This document shows, piece after piece, positions 40,966 through 49,747 of a stretch of DNA of 64,000 bases; position 1 is the stretch's first letter; each line of letters opens with the position of its first letter. The translations under genes and the position numbers were made by a program. This DNA comes from Phocaeicola plebeius (lineage in GTDB: Bacteria; Bacteroidota; Bacteroidia; Bacteroidales; Bacteroidaceae): contig JALEPZ010000088.1 in assembly GCA_022767125.1 (NCBI GenBank), forward strand, positions 1-64,000, given 5' to 3'. Below the pieces are notes generated by a model that did not search any database, had not been told where the DNA came from, and saw nothing but the letters and a program-made list of their open reading frames with translations.

Positions 40966-41954
40966 TAGATTTCATTCCAACCGTAAACTGGGGCTTCATC
41001 GGATGCGGTGAAGTGACCGAAAAAAAGAGCGGACCTGCCTTTAGCCGGGTCGACGGCTCGAACGTCGTAGCCGTCATGAGCCGAGACAAGGAAAAGGTTC
41101 AGTCGTATGCCAAGCGACACAATATTCCCCGATGGTACACGGATGCACAGGAACTCATCGGTGACGAAGAAGTCAATGCCGTCTACATTGCCACTCCGCC
41201 TTCCTCTCACGCCACCTTTGCCATCATGGCTATGAAAGCCGGCAAGCCAGTCTACATCGAAAAGCCCATGGCTGCCAGCTATGAAGACTGTGCCCGCATC
41301 AACCGCATCTCCCGCGAAACGGGAGTGCCTTGCTTCGTTGCTTATTACCGCCGCTACCTGCCTTATTTCCAGAAAGTCAAGCAGCTGGTAGATGAAGGCC
41401 GGATCGGCAATGTGATCAACGTACAGATACGCTTTGCCCAGCCGCCACGAGCCCTCGACTATAACAGTACAAACCTGCCTTGGCGGGTTCAGCCCGACAT
41501 TTCCGGAGGCGGTTATTTCTACGACCTGGCTCCCCATCAGCTCGACCTGCTGCAGGAGATGTTCGGCTGCATCCTCGAAGCGGAAGGATATACCAGCAAC
41601 CGGGGCGGCCTCTATCAGGCAGAAGACACCATCAGTGCCTGCTTCCGTTTCGAGTCCGGTCTGCCCGGATCCGGTTCCTGGTGCTTTGTCGCCCATGAAT
41701 CGGCCAAGGAAGACCGTATCGAAATCATCGGCGACAAAGGGATGATTTGCTTCTCGGTATTCACCTACGAACCCATCGGCATCCACACCGAACTCGGACG
41801 CGAAGAAATCCTCCCGCCCAATCCGCCCCACGTGCAGCTGCCCCTCATCAAGACGGTGGTGGAACACCTGCAAGGGAAGGCCATCTGTACCTGCGACGGT
41901 ATCAGTGCCACACCGACCAACTGGGTGATGGACCGCATCCTGAACAAGCTGTAA
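40962..41954 (+). CDS. Gfo/Idh/MocA-family NAD(P)-dependent oxidoreductase
   Basis: 330 residues from the ATG at 40962, coupled to the solute-binding gene. The Rossmann loop VNWGFIGCGEVTEKKSGPAF is followed by DAQELIGDEEVNAVYIATPP and the family motif YIEKPMAASYEDCARI (Lys near the active site). The C-terminal alpha/beta domain has GGGYFYDLAPHQLDLLQEMF with the catalytic His region. Members oxidise or reduce sugars and inositols in the cytosol; the substrate is unknown. Its link to a porin and binding protein hints at a sugar-related solute. Confidence 0.93.
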   Translation: MIDFIPTVNWGFIGCGEVTEKKSGPAFSRVDGSNVVAVMSRDKEKVQSYAKRHNIPRWYTDAQELIGDEEVNAVYIATPPSSHATFAIMAMKAGKPVYIEKPMAASYEDCARINRISRETGVPCFVAYYRRYLPYFQKVKQLVDEGRIGNVINVQIRFAQPPRALDYNSTNLPWRVQPDISGGGYFYDLAPHQLDLLQEMFGCILEAEGYTSNRGGLYQAEDTISACFRFESGLPGSGSWCFVAHESAKEDRIEIIGDKGMICFSVFTYEPIGIHTELGREEILPPNPPHVQLPLIKTVVEHLQGKAICTCDGISATPTNWVMDRILNKL

Positions 41955-42006
41955 GGAAGCAGGCTCACCGCCATTTGTAGTAACGAACCCACCGACCGAA
42001 CCGCCT

Positions 42007-43074
42007 ATGAGAATGCACGTTGCTCCCCTCTGCCTGACCTTCTTCCTGCTGAGTGCCCCGATTTCGGCCCAAGAGACCCTGAAACGCACATTCGGCCAGG
42101 TATTCAGCAAGATTTTCAGCGAAGTAGACACAACCTACATCGCTGAAAACCGGTACAATCTGGCCTTTATGCTGGAACAAAGTTTCTGGGGCGAACACTA
42201 TCGCATGAAGGCTCGCAACAAGGAAGGCGAACCTCAACGTATCAGCTTCGCGCCCGACCTCACCCCAAAAATCGGCTTTTACTTCGGATGGAGATGGATT
42301 TTTCTCGGGGCAGCGTTCAACACATCCGACCTGATGGGAAAAAACAAGGATGAGGTGTCGAAGAAGGAGTTTGTCCTTAACCTCTACAGCTCCCGGTTCG
42401 GCATCGACCTGTACTACCGCAAGACGGGCAACGACTTCCATATCCAGTCCTACTCCAATTTCGATATACCTTCTTCTTATGTAGGCGAAGATTTCAAGGG
42501 GTTCCAAAGCACGTTGAAGGGCCTGAATGTCTACTGGATTTTCAATAACCGGAAGTTCTCTTATCCGGCAGCGTATAGCCAGTCCACCAACCAGCGCATC
42601 AGTTGCGGCTCTTTCATGGCCGGATTTTCACACTCGAACCATAAGATTGCCTTCGACTATACCCAGCTTCCTACCGAGATGGTGGCTCACATGGACGAGA
42701 GCCTGAAATTCAACAATCTGGAATATAGCGACTACAACCTGAGTGTTGGCTACGGCTACAACTGGGTGTTTGCCAAGAACTGCCTGATGAATCTTTCGCT
42801 GATGCCAGCCATTGCCTACAAGAAGGCGAAAATCAACGGACTGCCTGCCAATACCGACTCGCACTGGGCAAGCTGGGTGAACGACTTGAACATCGACATG
42901 ACTACCCGGGCAGGAATCACTTGGAACAACAGCAAGTATTTTGTGGGAGCCACGCTCTACATCAACAGCTATTATTACCACCGAAACGATCTGATCATGA
43001 GCACTTCGTTCGGTAGCCTGCGTATTTATGCGGGCTTCAATTTCTGGAAGAAACGACAATACAAGGCAAAATAA
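42007..43074 (+). CDS. DUF4421-like outer-membrane protein
   Basis: 355 residues. Signal peptide (HVAPLCLTFFLLSAPISAQ). The body has the DUF4421 pattern: DTTYIAENRYNLAFMLEQSF, KIGFYFGWRWIFLGAAFNTS, LNLYSSRFGIDLYYRKTGND and a strand-rich C-terminus ending GSLRIYAGFNFWKKRQ, consistent with a small outer-membrane barrel. Function unknown. It is last in the plus-strand run that begins with the porin and is followed by a terminator. Confidence 0.82.
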   Translation: MRMHVAPLCLTFFLLSAPISAQETLKRTFGQVFSKIFSEVDTTYIAENRYNLAFMLEQSFWGEHYRMKARNKEGEPQRISFAPDLTPKIGFYFGWRWIFLGAAFNTSDLMGKNKDEVSKKEFVLNLYSSRFGIDLYYRKTGNDFHIQSYSNFDIPSSYVGEDFKGFQSTLKGLNVYWIFNNRKFSYPAAYSQSTNQRISCGSFMAGFSHSNHKIAFDYTQLPTEMVAHMDESLKFNNLEYSDYNLSVGYGYNWVFAKNCLMNLSLMPAIAYKKAKINGLPANTDSHWASWVNDLNIDMTTRAGITWNNSKYFVGATLYINSYYYHRNDLIMSTSFGSLRIYAGFNFWKKRQYKAK

Positions 43075-43093
43075 AGCCAGACACAGAAAAAAG

Positions 43094-43138
43094 ACAAAGG
43101 CACAAGGGAATCCTTTCTTCCTTCCTTTGTGCCTTTGT
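43094..43138. terminator. Bidirectional terminator between convergent genes
   Basis: ACAAAGGCACAAGGGAA (43094-43110) pairs with TTCCTTTGTGCCTTTGT (43122-43138) with one mismatch. A-runs flank both sides (43085-43092 and 43140-43147), providing T-tracts for the minus-strand direction. Confidence 0.85.
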
Positions 43139-43150
43139 ACAAAAAAATCA

Positions 43151-44728
43151 TCAGAAACGGAAACCCACCGTCATCAGCACCTGATGGCGTTCATTGTCCA
43201 GCTTCGTCGCCTGTAGTGCATCTGCACTGAAGGCATAGAAATCCGACTTGTACAGATCGTATTTGTAGGCCAGGTCGGCGAAAAACGCCTTGCCGCGGTA
43301 CCCCATTCCCACCGTCACGGTGTGGCGGTCGTTGTGGTTCTCATACTCCGTATCCGTACGCATATCGTTCCAGTCCAGTGCCTTGTAGGCCGTTTTCTCA
43401 AAACCCGAGGTACTGTAATTGTAACCCGCCCGCAGACTGAATTCCGGAACAATACGCGTTTCCATACCTATGCGCAATGTATGGACCCCCTTCAGGTCTT
43501 CCTTAATATATTGCGACTGGTTGTACATCTCGTCGCCCCCATCGTAGTAAAGCTTCGAAGAACCATAGTCGGAGAACTCGTATTCAGCTCCCAACGCCAT
43601 GATACCTCCCACCACCGTTCCGAGGCTGGCATTGAATTTCCACGGCGTACGCAACTCATAGTCGCGAAGGGTCGCACCATTCACATAGTCGGGTGTATAT
43701 TCCTCAACCTTGCTCACCCCTTCTTCACCGGCAAACTGAATCTCCGAATAGAGATCGGAGGCATAGGTGTCGGTCAGGGTGTACCAGGTAGGAGTGTGGA
43801 CCGCCAGTCCAAAACGAAATGGGGAATCCTCAAGGGGACGGAATATCGCGCCCACCTTGAAATCGACACCGGTGCCTTCCGTGCGGAACCAGTTCTGCAG
43901 TTCATAAAATCCCTCGTGAGCACCGTCGTAGATATCTTCCGTATAATAGGTCGTCCGTTTGTAGTCGACATCGTAGACGCCCAATGTGGCACCGAAATAC
44001 ATCCGGTCCTCTACATTGAACGAGATATTGAAGTCGTACTGCTGGATGCCGCCTTCTTCCCGGCTCTTGTAGCCCGAAGCCTCGCCGTTCCAACCTTTCA
44101 GACCGGTTTCATCCTTTCTCACGCCGACCAGATCGGTACGTACTCCCATCACACCGAGATACGGATAGTCCGACTGGGTAGGGCTGTAGGGATTCGTACC
44201 GCTACCGTTGTACTCATAAATCCGGTCCACCTCCGCAATACTGTTGATGGCCCCTTCCATCATGTTGGCCATCTGCTGCGTCTGCGACAGGCCATTGAGT
44301 CCTCCGCCTGCCACCATCAACCGGTTGAAGTTCTTGCTCTTATGATAGTTGAATCCGAAATTCAGGTAGCGCAGTGAGGTGCGGTTGCCCACTTTCGTCG
44401 AATAGACAAACCCTGCCTGGTCGAACGAGGCGCGGGTGCGGCTGTCATCCATCCGGGTACCGCTAAAGTTACTCTTGGCCGCTGTGGCATTGAAGCCGAA
44501 CGAAGCCGATACCTCATTGCTGCGGTAGAGGCCGATTCCAGCAGGGTTCGTACCGATGACTGAGATGTCTGCCCCCAAGGCTCCCATGGCCCCTCCCAAG
44601 CCCACAAAGCGGGCGGTTCCGTTCAGTTCACTTCCCGTCAGGCGGGCTGCATCATATTGAGTCTGTGCCACGACCTGTGTACCGATAGCGGCCAGACAGG
44701 CCGTGGCCATCATCCATTTCTGTTTCAT
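43151..44728 (-). CDS. OmpP1/FadL-like outer-membrane transporter
   Basis: 525 residues. Signal peptide (MMATACLAAIGTQVVAQ). The N-terminal hatch motif FVGLGGAMGALGADISVIGT followed by NPAGIGLYRSNEVSASFGFN is the hallmark of FadL-type long-chain fatty-acid/hydrophobic transporters. The barrel ends with HQVLMTVGFRF. In Bacteroidota these are often annotated as hemin receptor or OMP transport protein, but the substrate is uncertain. It precedes no gene on its strand; the G/Y/W-rich gene lies 42 bp upstream. Confidence 0.85.
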   Translation of the reverse strand: MKQKWMMATACLAAIGTQVVAQTQYDAARLTGSELNGTARFVGLGGAMGALGADISVIGTNPAGIGLYRSNEVSASFGFNATAAKSNFSGTRMDDSRTRASFDQAGFVYSTKVGNRTSLRYLNFGFNYHKSKNFNRLMVAGGGLNGLSQTQQMANMMEGAINSIAEVDRIYEYNGSGTNPYSPTQSDYPYLGVMGVRTDLVGVRKDETGLKGWNGEASGYKSREEGGIQQYDFNISFNVEDRMYFGATLGVYDVDYKRTTYYTEDIYDGAHEGFYELQNWFRTEGTGVDFKVGAIFRPLEDSPFRFGLAVHTPTWYTLTDTYASDLYSEIQFAGEEGVSKVEEYTPDYVNGATLRDYELRTPWKFNASLGTVVGGIMALGAEYEFSDYGSSKLYYDGGDEMYNQSQYIKEDLKGVHTLRIGMETRIVPEFSLRAGYNYSTSGFEKTAYKALDWNDMRTDTEYENHNDRHTVTVGMGYRGKAFFADLAYKYDLYKSDFYAFSADALQATKLDNERHQVLMTVGFRF

Positions 44729-44770
44729 ATCTTTTCTGTTCTGTTACAAAGTTATCAAAAAGGTTACTGT

Positions 44771-46111
44771 TCATCGTCTGCGTGCACCGCCGCCACCGCC
44801 CGAACTGCTGCCCGTACCGACGCTGCGCGACGACGATCCCGAACTGCTGCCCGAAGAGCGGAAGCTGCCGAAGCTGTTGCTGCTGCGCGAAGGAGAAGCG
44901 TTCTCCCGGTTGAACGTGGATCGGGAAGTGCCCTCCGAGCTGTTGCGTACAGGTGCTGCAGAAGAGCCTCCCTGCAATCGCTGGTATGCCCCCGAATTAC
45001 GGTACGATCCGGAACGGGTGCTGCTCGGACGGTTGTAGTTCGATTCTCCCTGGCCTACCTGCGGCGAACGAGTATAGGTACCCGTATTGCGTGTACCGGC
45101 AGTGCCGGACGGACGGACAGAGTTCAGATTGTCACGGCTGGTCACTACCCTGCCGCCCGAACGGCCATTGCGGTCGTACGATTGTCGGGTGAAACCGTTC
45201 TGCCCCGAAGGACGATATGTTTCTGCAGAGCGGAACGAACCGACCGTACGGCCGGAAGTGCCGCGTACCGGCCAGCCGGCATCTCCCCTGCGGGAATTGT
45301 AGGAATAGCGGGGAGCATAGTGGTCGTGGCCATGACCATACCAGCCGGCATAGTGTGGATAATGGGGATAGTAGCCATGCCAGGCGCCCCAGTAGCCACC
45401 CCAGTAGCCACCCCAGTAGCCACCCCAATAGCCGCCGTACCAACCTCCATACCAGGCACTGCTCCAATAAGGAGCATACCAGTTTCTGTAATACCACGAC
45501 GAACGCCAGCCCCACGACGGGCCCGCCAGGCTCCAGTTAAACCGCCAGTCCCACCACAGCGGATTCGAGGATGACGGGAATACATAGGCATAGAATCCGT
45601 CGTCGAAAACATTCCATTCCCAACTGGGGAAGGCAGCCCCACCATACACAATGTCCCAATACAACGGACTGCTGACGGGAATGGCATAACGGGGACTGCG
45701 GAAGCGGACAATACGCATGGCGTATTCATAATCCGACTGCGACCCCTCGAAACCGTTCACCCATTCGCCCCGCTCGCTATAGGGCTTCTCCTCTACATAG
45801 AGCGTATCGTTCTGCATCGAGAAGCGGTTGTCACGCGATGTATAGCGGCGGTTGTATGCGTCAATGTCGCGCACCTTGCCGGCTACATCCTTCACCACTA
45901 CCGTCGAGGCCGGTGAACGCAAGACCACCGTTTCCGACGACTGGCTACGAGTAACAGGCTGTACGTCGGTGCGGTGAACGGGACTCACCGTTGTCTTCGC
46001 TTCCTTCTTGGCCTCCTTCTTCGGGAGGTAATACAAGTCGTCCGTGCTCTGCGCCATGGCCAGCCAAGGCAGACCGGCCAACAGCATCGTAACTATTGCT
46101 TTTCCTTTCAT
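44771..46111 (-). CDS. Secreted Gly/Tyr/Trp- and Ser/Arg-rich low-complexity protein
   Basis: 446 residues from the ATG at 46111; an ATG four codons upstream is equally possible. Signal peptide (MKGKAIVTMLLAGLPWLAMA) then ~95 polar residues and a folded-looking segment (~95-185, ending GAAFPSWEWNVFDDGFYAYV). A W/Y/G run follows (WGWRSSWYYRNWYAPYWSSA and four GGYW repeats), then His/Tyr (HGYYPHYPHYAGWYGHGHDH), and ~190 residues of Ser/Arg/Gly/Asn disorder ending GGGGGARRR. The composition suggests an adhesive or matrix-like exported protein. Family not recognised. Confidence 0.85.
   Translation of the reverse strand: MKGKAIVTMLLAGLPWLAMAQSTDDLYYLPKKEAKKEAKTTVSPVHRTDVQPVTRSQSSETVVLRSPASTVVVKDVAGKVRDIDAYNRRYTSRDNRFSMQNDTLYVEEKPYSERGEWVNGFEGSQSDYEYAMRIVRFRSPRYAIPVSSPLYWDIVYGGAAFPSWEWNVFDDGFYAYVFPSSSNPLWWDWRFNWSLAGPSWGWRSSWYYRNWYAPYWSSAWYGGWYGGYWGGYWGGYWGGYWGAWHGYYPHYPHYAGWYGHGHDHYAPRYSYNSRRGDAGWPVRGTSGRTVGSFRSAETYRPSGQNGFTRQSYDRNGRSGGRVVTSRDNLNSVRPSGTAGTRNTGTYTRSPQVGQGESNYNRPSSTRSGSYRNSGAYQRLQGGSSAAPVRNSSEGTSRSTFNRENASPSRSSNSFGSFRSSGSSSGSSSRSVGTGSSSGGGGGARRR
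45386..45433 (-). repeat. 12-bp tandem repeat encoding GGYW
   Basis: About four copies of a 12-bp unit (CCCCAGTAGCCA on the plus strand), nearly identical at the DNA level, inside the low-complexity gene. In-frame copy-number change would alter only repeat length. Confidence 0.85.
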
Positions 46112-46149
46112 ATCTGTAATCATTAATGGTTCTCCTGTTTTATCACGTA

Positions 46150-46183
46150 CAAAGATAGCAAGAGTTTTTCCCTCGTTGGCAAG
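46150..46183 (-). promoter_or_regulatory. Probable promoter of the low-complexity gene
   Basis: Minus strand TATCTTTG (46157-46150), an exact -7 match, with a weak CTTG 22 bp upstream (46183-46180). Confidence 0.45.
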
Positions 46184-46270
46184 AATTTCCCTATTTTGCG
46201 ATAGGGATTTCCCTATTTCAGGGGTTCACTCGTTTTTTTGTCGTATCTTTACCAAAAAATTACAAACTAC

Positions 46271-47113
46271 ATGAAATACTTTGAAGTGACAATTACCGCA
46301 CAACCGTGCAATGAGACCGTGACCGATGTCCTGGCCGCCGTACTGGGAGAAATCGGATTCGAGAGTTTTGTGGAATGCGAAGGAGGCTTGCAGGCCTACG
46401 TGCAACAGCCGCTTTTCGACGAACAGCAGCTGAAGCAGACACTGGCAGACTTTCCCCTGCCCGACACAGCCCTCACCTACACCCTCACCGAACCGGAGGA
46501 CAAGGACTGGAATGCCGAGTGGGAGAAGAACTTCTTCCAGCCCATCGTCATCGAGGGACGCTGCGTCATCCACAGCACGTTCCACAAGAACTATCCCCAG
46601 GCAGCCTATGACATCGTCATCAATCCCCAGATGGCCTTCGGAACCGGCCACCACGAGACCACCAGTTCCATTCTTGGCGAACTGCTCGACGCCGACCTCG
46701 AGGGAAAGTCTGTGCTTGATATGGGATGCGGCACCTCCATCCTGGCTATCCTGGCCCGCATGAGAGGAGCAGCCCCCGTCACCGCTATCGACATCGACGA
46801 CTGGTGCGTGAACAACTCTCGCGACAACATTGCCTTGAATGGTCTGGACCGCATCACGGTGGAACTGGGCGACGCCTCGCTGCTGGAGGGCAGACAGCCC
46901 TTCGACGTCATCATCGCCAACATCAACCGCAACATCCTGCTGGCCGACATGCCAGCTTATGTGGCCTGTATGCATGAAGGGTCTGAACTGTACATGAGCG
47001 GCTTCTACGTGGAAGACATACCCGCCATCCGCGACAAGGCGGAGAGCCTGGGCCTTCAGTTCGACCATTTCCGGGAAAAGCACCGCTGGGCAGCCGTCAA
47101 GTTCATCCGTTGA
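46271..47113 (+). CDS. prmA: Ribosomal protein L11 methyltransferase
   Basis: 280 residues from the ATG at 46271 (MKYFEVTITAQ). The N-terminal recognition domain is followed by NPQMAFGTGHHETTSSILGE, the SAM-binding motif VLDMGCGTSILAILARMRG, AIDIDDWCVNNSRDN and VIIANINRNILL (catalytic N-I-N). It trimethylates L11 in the cytosol. TATCTTTA (46244-46251) is a likely -7 element. Confidence 0.96.
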   Translation: MKYFEVTITAQPCNETVTDVLAAVLGEIGFESFVECEGGLQAYVQQPLFDEQQLKQTLADFPLPDTALTYTLTEPEDKDWNAEWEKNFFQPIVIEGRCVIHSTFHKNYPQAAYDIVINPQMAFGTGHHETTSSILGELLDADLEGKSVLDMGCGTSILAILARMRGAAPVTAIDIDDWCVNNSRDNIALNGLDRITVELGDASLLEGRQPFDVIIANINRNILLADMPAYVACMHEGSELYMSGFYVEDIPAIRDKAESLGLQFDHFREKHRWAAVKFIR

Positions 47114-47131
47114 CCGGCTTCTAGGGTTTCT

Positions 47132-47159
47132 GTCACGGCCGTTCCTGTACGGCTGTGAC
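47132..47159 (+). terminator. Hairpin downstream of prmA
   Basis: GTCACGGCCGT (47132-47142) pairs with ACGGCTGTGAC (47149-47159), one mismatch, 6-nt loop, 18 bp past the prmA stop. It lacks a T-tract, so termination would be weak or factor-assisted. Confidence 0.5.
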
Positions 47160-47203
47160 GGGAACTTCGTGCCTCGTCAGTGCCGTACTTATGGCACCTA
47201 TAC

Positions 47204-47244
47204 AAAAAAAAAAAAATTCCTCTCATCATAACCGATGAAAGGAA
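47204..47244 (-). terminator. Terminator of tRNA-Thr
   Basis: On the minus strand TTCCTTTCATC (47244-47234) pairs with GATGAGAGGAA (47227-47217) around a 6-nt loop and is followed by thirteen Ts (47216-47204). It lies 11 bp past the tRNA 3' end. Confidence 0.9.
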
Positions 47245-47255
47245 CTACTGGAAGA

Positions 47256-47327
47256 GCCGAAAGCGGGACTCGAACCCGCGACTTACTCATTACGAATGAG
47301 TTACTCTACCAACTGAGTTATTTCGGC
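47256..47327 (-). tRNA. tRNA-Thr (anticodon CGT)
   Basis: 72-nt cloverleaf: acceptor stem GCCGAAA/TTTCGGC, D arm ACTC-AGTTGGTA-GAGT, anticodon stem ACTCA/TGAGT with loop TTCGTAA (anticodon CGT, reads ACG), variable loop AAGTC, T arm GCGGG-TTCGAGT-CCCGC. CCA is not encoded. It is a stand-alone gene with its own promoter and terminator. Confidence 0.97.
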
Positions 47328-47351
47328 ATTCCTTGTTTCTGAAAAGCGATG

Positions 47352-47382
47352 CAAAGGTACAGCTTTATTTCGAATCTCCAAA
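47352..47382 (-). promoter_or_regulatory. Promoter of tRNA-Thr
   Basis: Minus strand TTTG (47382-47379), 19-bp spacer, TACCTTTG (47359-47352), 25 bp before the mature tRNA 5' end. Confidence 0.85.
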
Positions 47383-47473
47383 CTTTTGGAGTACTTTTTT
47401 TCGTAAAACGATAGAAATTATCTTTTTCACGAATATTTCATGTTTCCTTATCGAAACTATCACAGAAAAACGC

Positions 47474-47481
47474 TATCTTTG
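47474..47481 (+). promoter_or_regulatory. -7 element of the purF-carAB leader
   Basis: TATCTTTG, exact -7 consensus, about 350 bp upstream of the amidophosphoribosyltransferase start. The -33 is not clear. It implies an unusually long leader that contains an intrinsic terminator. Confidence 0.55.
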
Positions 47482-47708
47482 CATCCCGAACTATGATGTA
47501 ATGAAGCGAATGCATTGTTTTGAGGAACATAAAGAAGTAAAAGGTACATGTCCGGGGCTTACAGCGCAACATGCCTCCTTGCCACAAAGAGGAAACAACT
47601 GCTCCAGTCGGCGGTTTTTCCCTTTCAACACTTCTTTTCCCCAATCGTTCCATCCGATGTATTCCCCCATTTGTTCCCTACAGACGAATCATTTGCTACC
47701 CTACGATA

Positions 47709-47757
47709 GGACGCCCGGAATTGCTTTTCGGCAAGCCGGGTATTTTTTTGCCCGTCC
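47709..47757 (+). terminator. Intrinsic terminator in the leader of the purF-carAB operon
   Basis: CCCGGAATTGC (47714-47724) and GCAAGCCGGG (47731-47740) form a stem with loop TTTTCG, followed by TATTTTTTT (47741-47749). An outer GGACG/CGTCC pairing could extend it. It lies ~85 bp before the start codon and downstream of the only visible promoter, the arrangement of an attenuator. No competing antiterminator was resolved by eye. Confidence 0.65.
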
Positions 47758-47833
47758 GGCTACTGAAACGTGAAGGAAGGGCACCAACTGCTACAGGATA
47801 TACAACTATAATACATATACAATATATAAAAGT

Positions 47834-49720
47834 ATGGAACCACTGAAACATGAATGCGGCGTAGCCATGATACGCCTGCTGAAACCGCTGGAGTACTACC
47901 AGGAAAAATACGGAACCTGGATGTATGGCCTCAACAAGCTCTACCTGCTGATGGAAAAACAGCACAACCGGGGACAGGAAGGAGCCGGTCTGGCCTGCGT
48001 CAAGCTGCAGGCCAACCCCGGAGAAGAATATATGTTCCGCGAGCGGGCCTTGGGCTCGGGGGCCATCACTGAAATCTTCGGGACCGTCCAGAGCCACTTC
48101 AAGGACCTCACGGAGGAGGAACTGCACGATGCCGAATATGCCAAACAGTGCCTGCCGTTTGCCGGAGAACTCTACATGGGCCATCTCCGCTACTCCACCA
48201 CCGGGAAAAGTGGACTCTCATACGTACATCCTTTCCTGCGCCGCAACAACTGGCGGGCGAAAAACCTGGCGCTGTGCGGCAACTTCAACCTGACGAATGT
48301 CGATGAAATCTTTGCTGACATCACGGCTGCCGGACAACACCCGCGCAAGTATGCCGACACCTACATCATGCTGGAACAGGTGGGCCACCGGCTCGACCGC
48401 GAGGTGGAACGCCTCTATGCCGAATGCAAAGAGGAAGGGTTGGAGGGCATGGACATCACCCACGCCATCGAGGAACGCATCGACCTGGCCAACGTACTGC
48501 GGACTTCCAGCCCGAAATGGGACGGAGGCTATGTCATCTGCGGACTGACGGGCAGCGGTGAATGCTTTGCTGTGCGCGACCCGTGGGGCATCCGTCCGGG
48601 CTTCTGGTACATGGACGAGGAAATCATGGTCCTTGCTTCCGAACGCCCCGTCATCCAGACTGCCCTGAACGTGCCGGCCGACAGCATCCACGAACTGATG
48701 CCGGGACAGGCCATCCTGCTGAACAAGAAGGGCGAAATGCGGCTCGAACAAATCAACGCAACTAAACAGCCTGTACAGGCCTGCTCGTTCGAACGCATCT
48801 ACTTCAGCCGGGGCAGCGACATAGACATCTACCACGAGCGGAAGACACTGGGCGAAAAACTGGTCGGCCCCATCCTGAAAGCCATCGACAACGATGTGGC
48901 TCACACCGTCTTCTCCTTCATCCCGAACACGGCCGAAGTGGCTTTCTACGGACTGCTGGAAGGATTCGACAACTACCTGAACGAACTGAAGGTGCAACGC
49001 ATCGAAGCACTGGGTCACCGTGCCAGCCATCAGGAGCTGGAGGAAATCCTTTCGCAACGCATCCGTAGCGAAAAGGTGGCCATCAAGGACATCAAGCTGC
49101 GCACCTTCATCGCCGAAGGCAACACGCGCAACGACCTGGCCGCCCATGTGTACGACATCACCTACGGCAGCCTGATGCCCTACCGCGACAACCTGGTCAT
49201 CATCGACGACAGCATCGTGCGCGGTACCACCCTGAAGCAGAGCATCATCAGCATCCTGGACCGCCTGCATCCGAAGAAGATTGTCATCGTTTCCTCCTCG
49301 CCGCAGGTGCGCTACCCCGACTATTACGGCATTGACATGGCCAGTATGGAACAGTTCATCGCTTTCAAGGCTGCCATCGCCCTGCTCGAAGAGCGCGACA
49401 TGCAGTCTGTCATCGGCGAAGCCTACCGCAAGTCGAAGGCCCAGTTGTGCAAGCCGAAGGAGGAAATGGTGAACTACGTCAAGGACATCTACGCACCCTT
49501 CACCGACCAGGAAATTGCCAACAAGATGGTGGAACTGCTGACCCCTGTCGGCACGCAGGCCAAAGTGGAGATTGTCTACCAGACCCTGGAAGGCCTGCAC
49601 GAAGCCTGCCCGCACCACGAGGGAGACTGGTACTTCAGCGGCAACTACCCCACCCCCGGCGGCGTGAAGCTGGTGAACCAGGCCTTCATTGACTACGTTG
49701 AACAGGAATACAAGTTTTAA
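47834..49720 (+). CDS. purF: Amidophosphoribosyltransferase, long Bacteroidota form
   Basis: 628 residues, over 100 longer than the E. coli enzyme. The N-terminal Ntn-hydrolase glutaminase has its nucleophile at Cys8 (MEPLKHECGVAMI), implying removal of a 7-residue propeptide; QHNRGQEGAGLACVKL and GHLRYSTTGKSG follow. The phosphoribosyltransferase half has the PRPP loop LVIIDDSIVRGTTLKQS. The reaction makes phosphoribosylamine from PRPP and glutamine, the first step of purine synthesis. It is followed by carA (27 bp) and carB, which share the need for glutamine. Confidence 0.9.
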   Translation: MEPLKHECGVAMIRLLKPLEYYQEKYGTWMYGLNKLYLLMEKQHNRGQEGAGLACVKLQANPGEEYMFRERALGSGAITEIFGTVQSHFKDLTEEELHDAEYAKQCLPFAGELYMGHLRYSTTGKSGLSYVHPFLRRNNWRAKNLALCGNFNLTNVDEIFADITAAGQHPRKYADTYIMLEQVGHRLDREVERLYAECKEEGLEGMDITHAIEERIDLANVLRTSSPKWDGGYVICGLTGSGECFAVRDPWGIRPGFWYMDEEIMVLASERPVIQTALNVPADSIHELMPGQAILLNKKGEMRLEQINATKQPVQACSFERIYFSRGSDIDIYHERKTLGEKLVGPILKAIDNDVAHTVFSFIPNTAEVAFYGLLEGFDNYLNELKVQRIEALGHRASHQELEEILSQRIRSEKVAIKDIKLRTFIAEGNTRNDLAAHVYDITYGSLMPYRDNLVIIDDSIVRGTTLKQSIISILDRLHPKKIVIVSSSPQVRYPDYYGIDMASMEQFIAFKAAIALLEERDMQSVIGEAYRKSKAQLCKPKEEMVNYVKDIYAPFTDQEIANKMVELLTPVGTQAKVEIVYQTLEGLHEACPHHEGDWYFSGNYPTPGGVKLVNQAFIDYVEQEYKF

Positions 49721-49747
49721 GCCTACTATAAAATGCAATAGAATCAC

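Noticed and set aside
47571-47846. 91-codon frame overlapping the purF start, considered as a leader peptide
   Set aside because: It runs through the terminator hairpin and has no run of regulatory codons; more likely chance in a structured leader.
48218-49747. 509-codon minus-strand frame opposite purF
   Set aside because: Antisense shadow of a well-supported gene; composition is His/Val/Gln rich without any recognisable motif.
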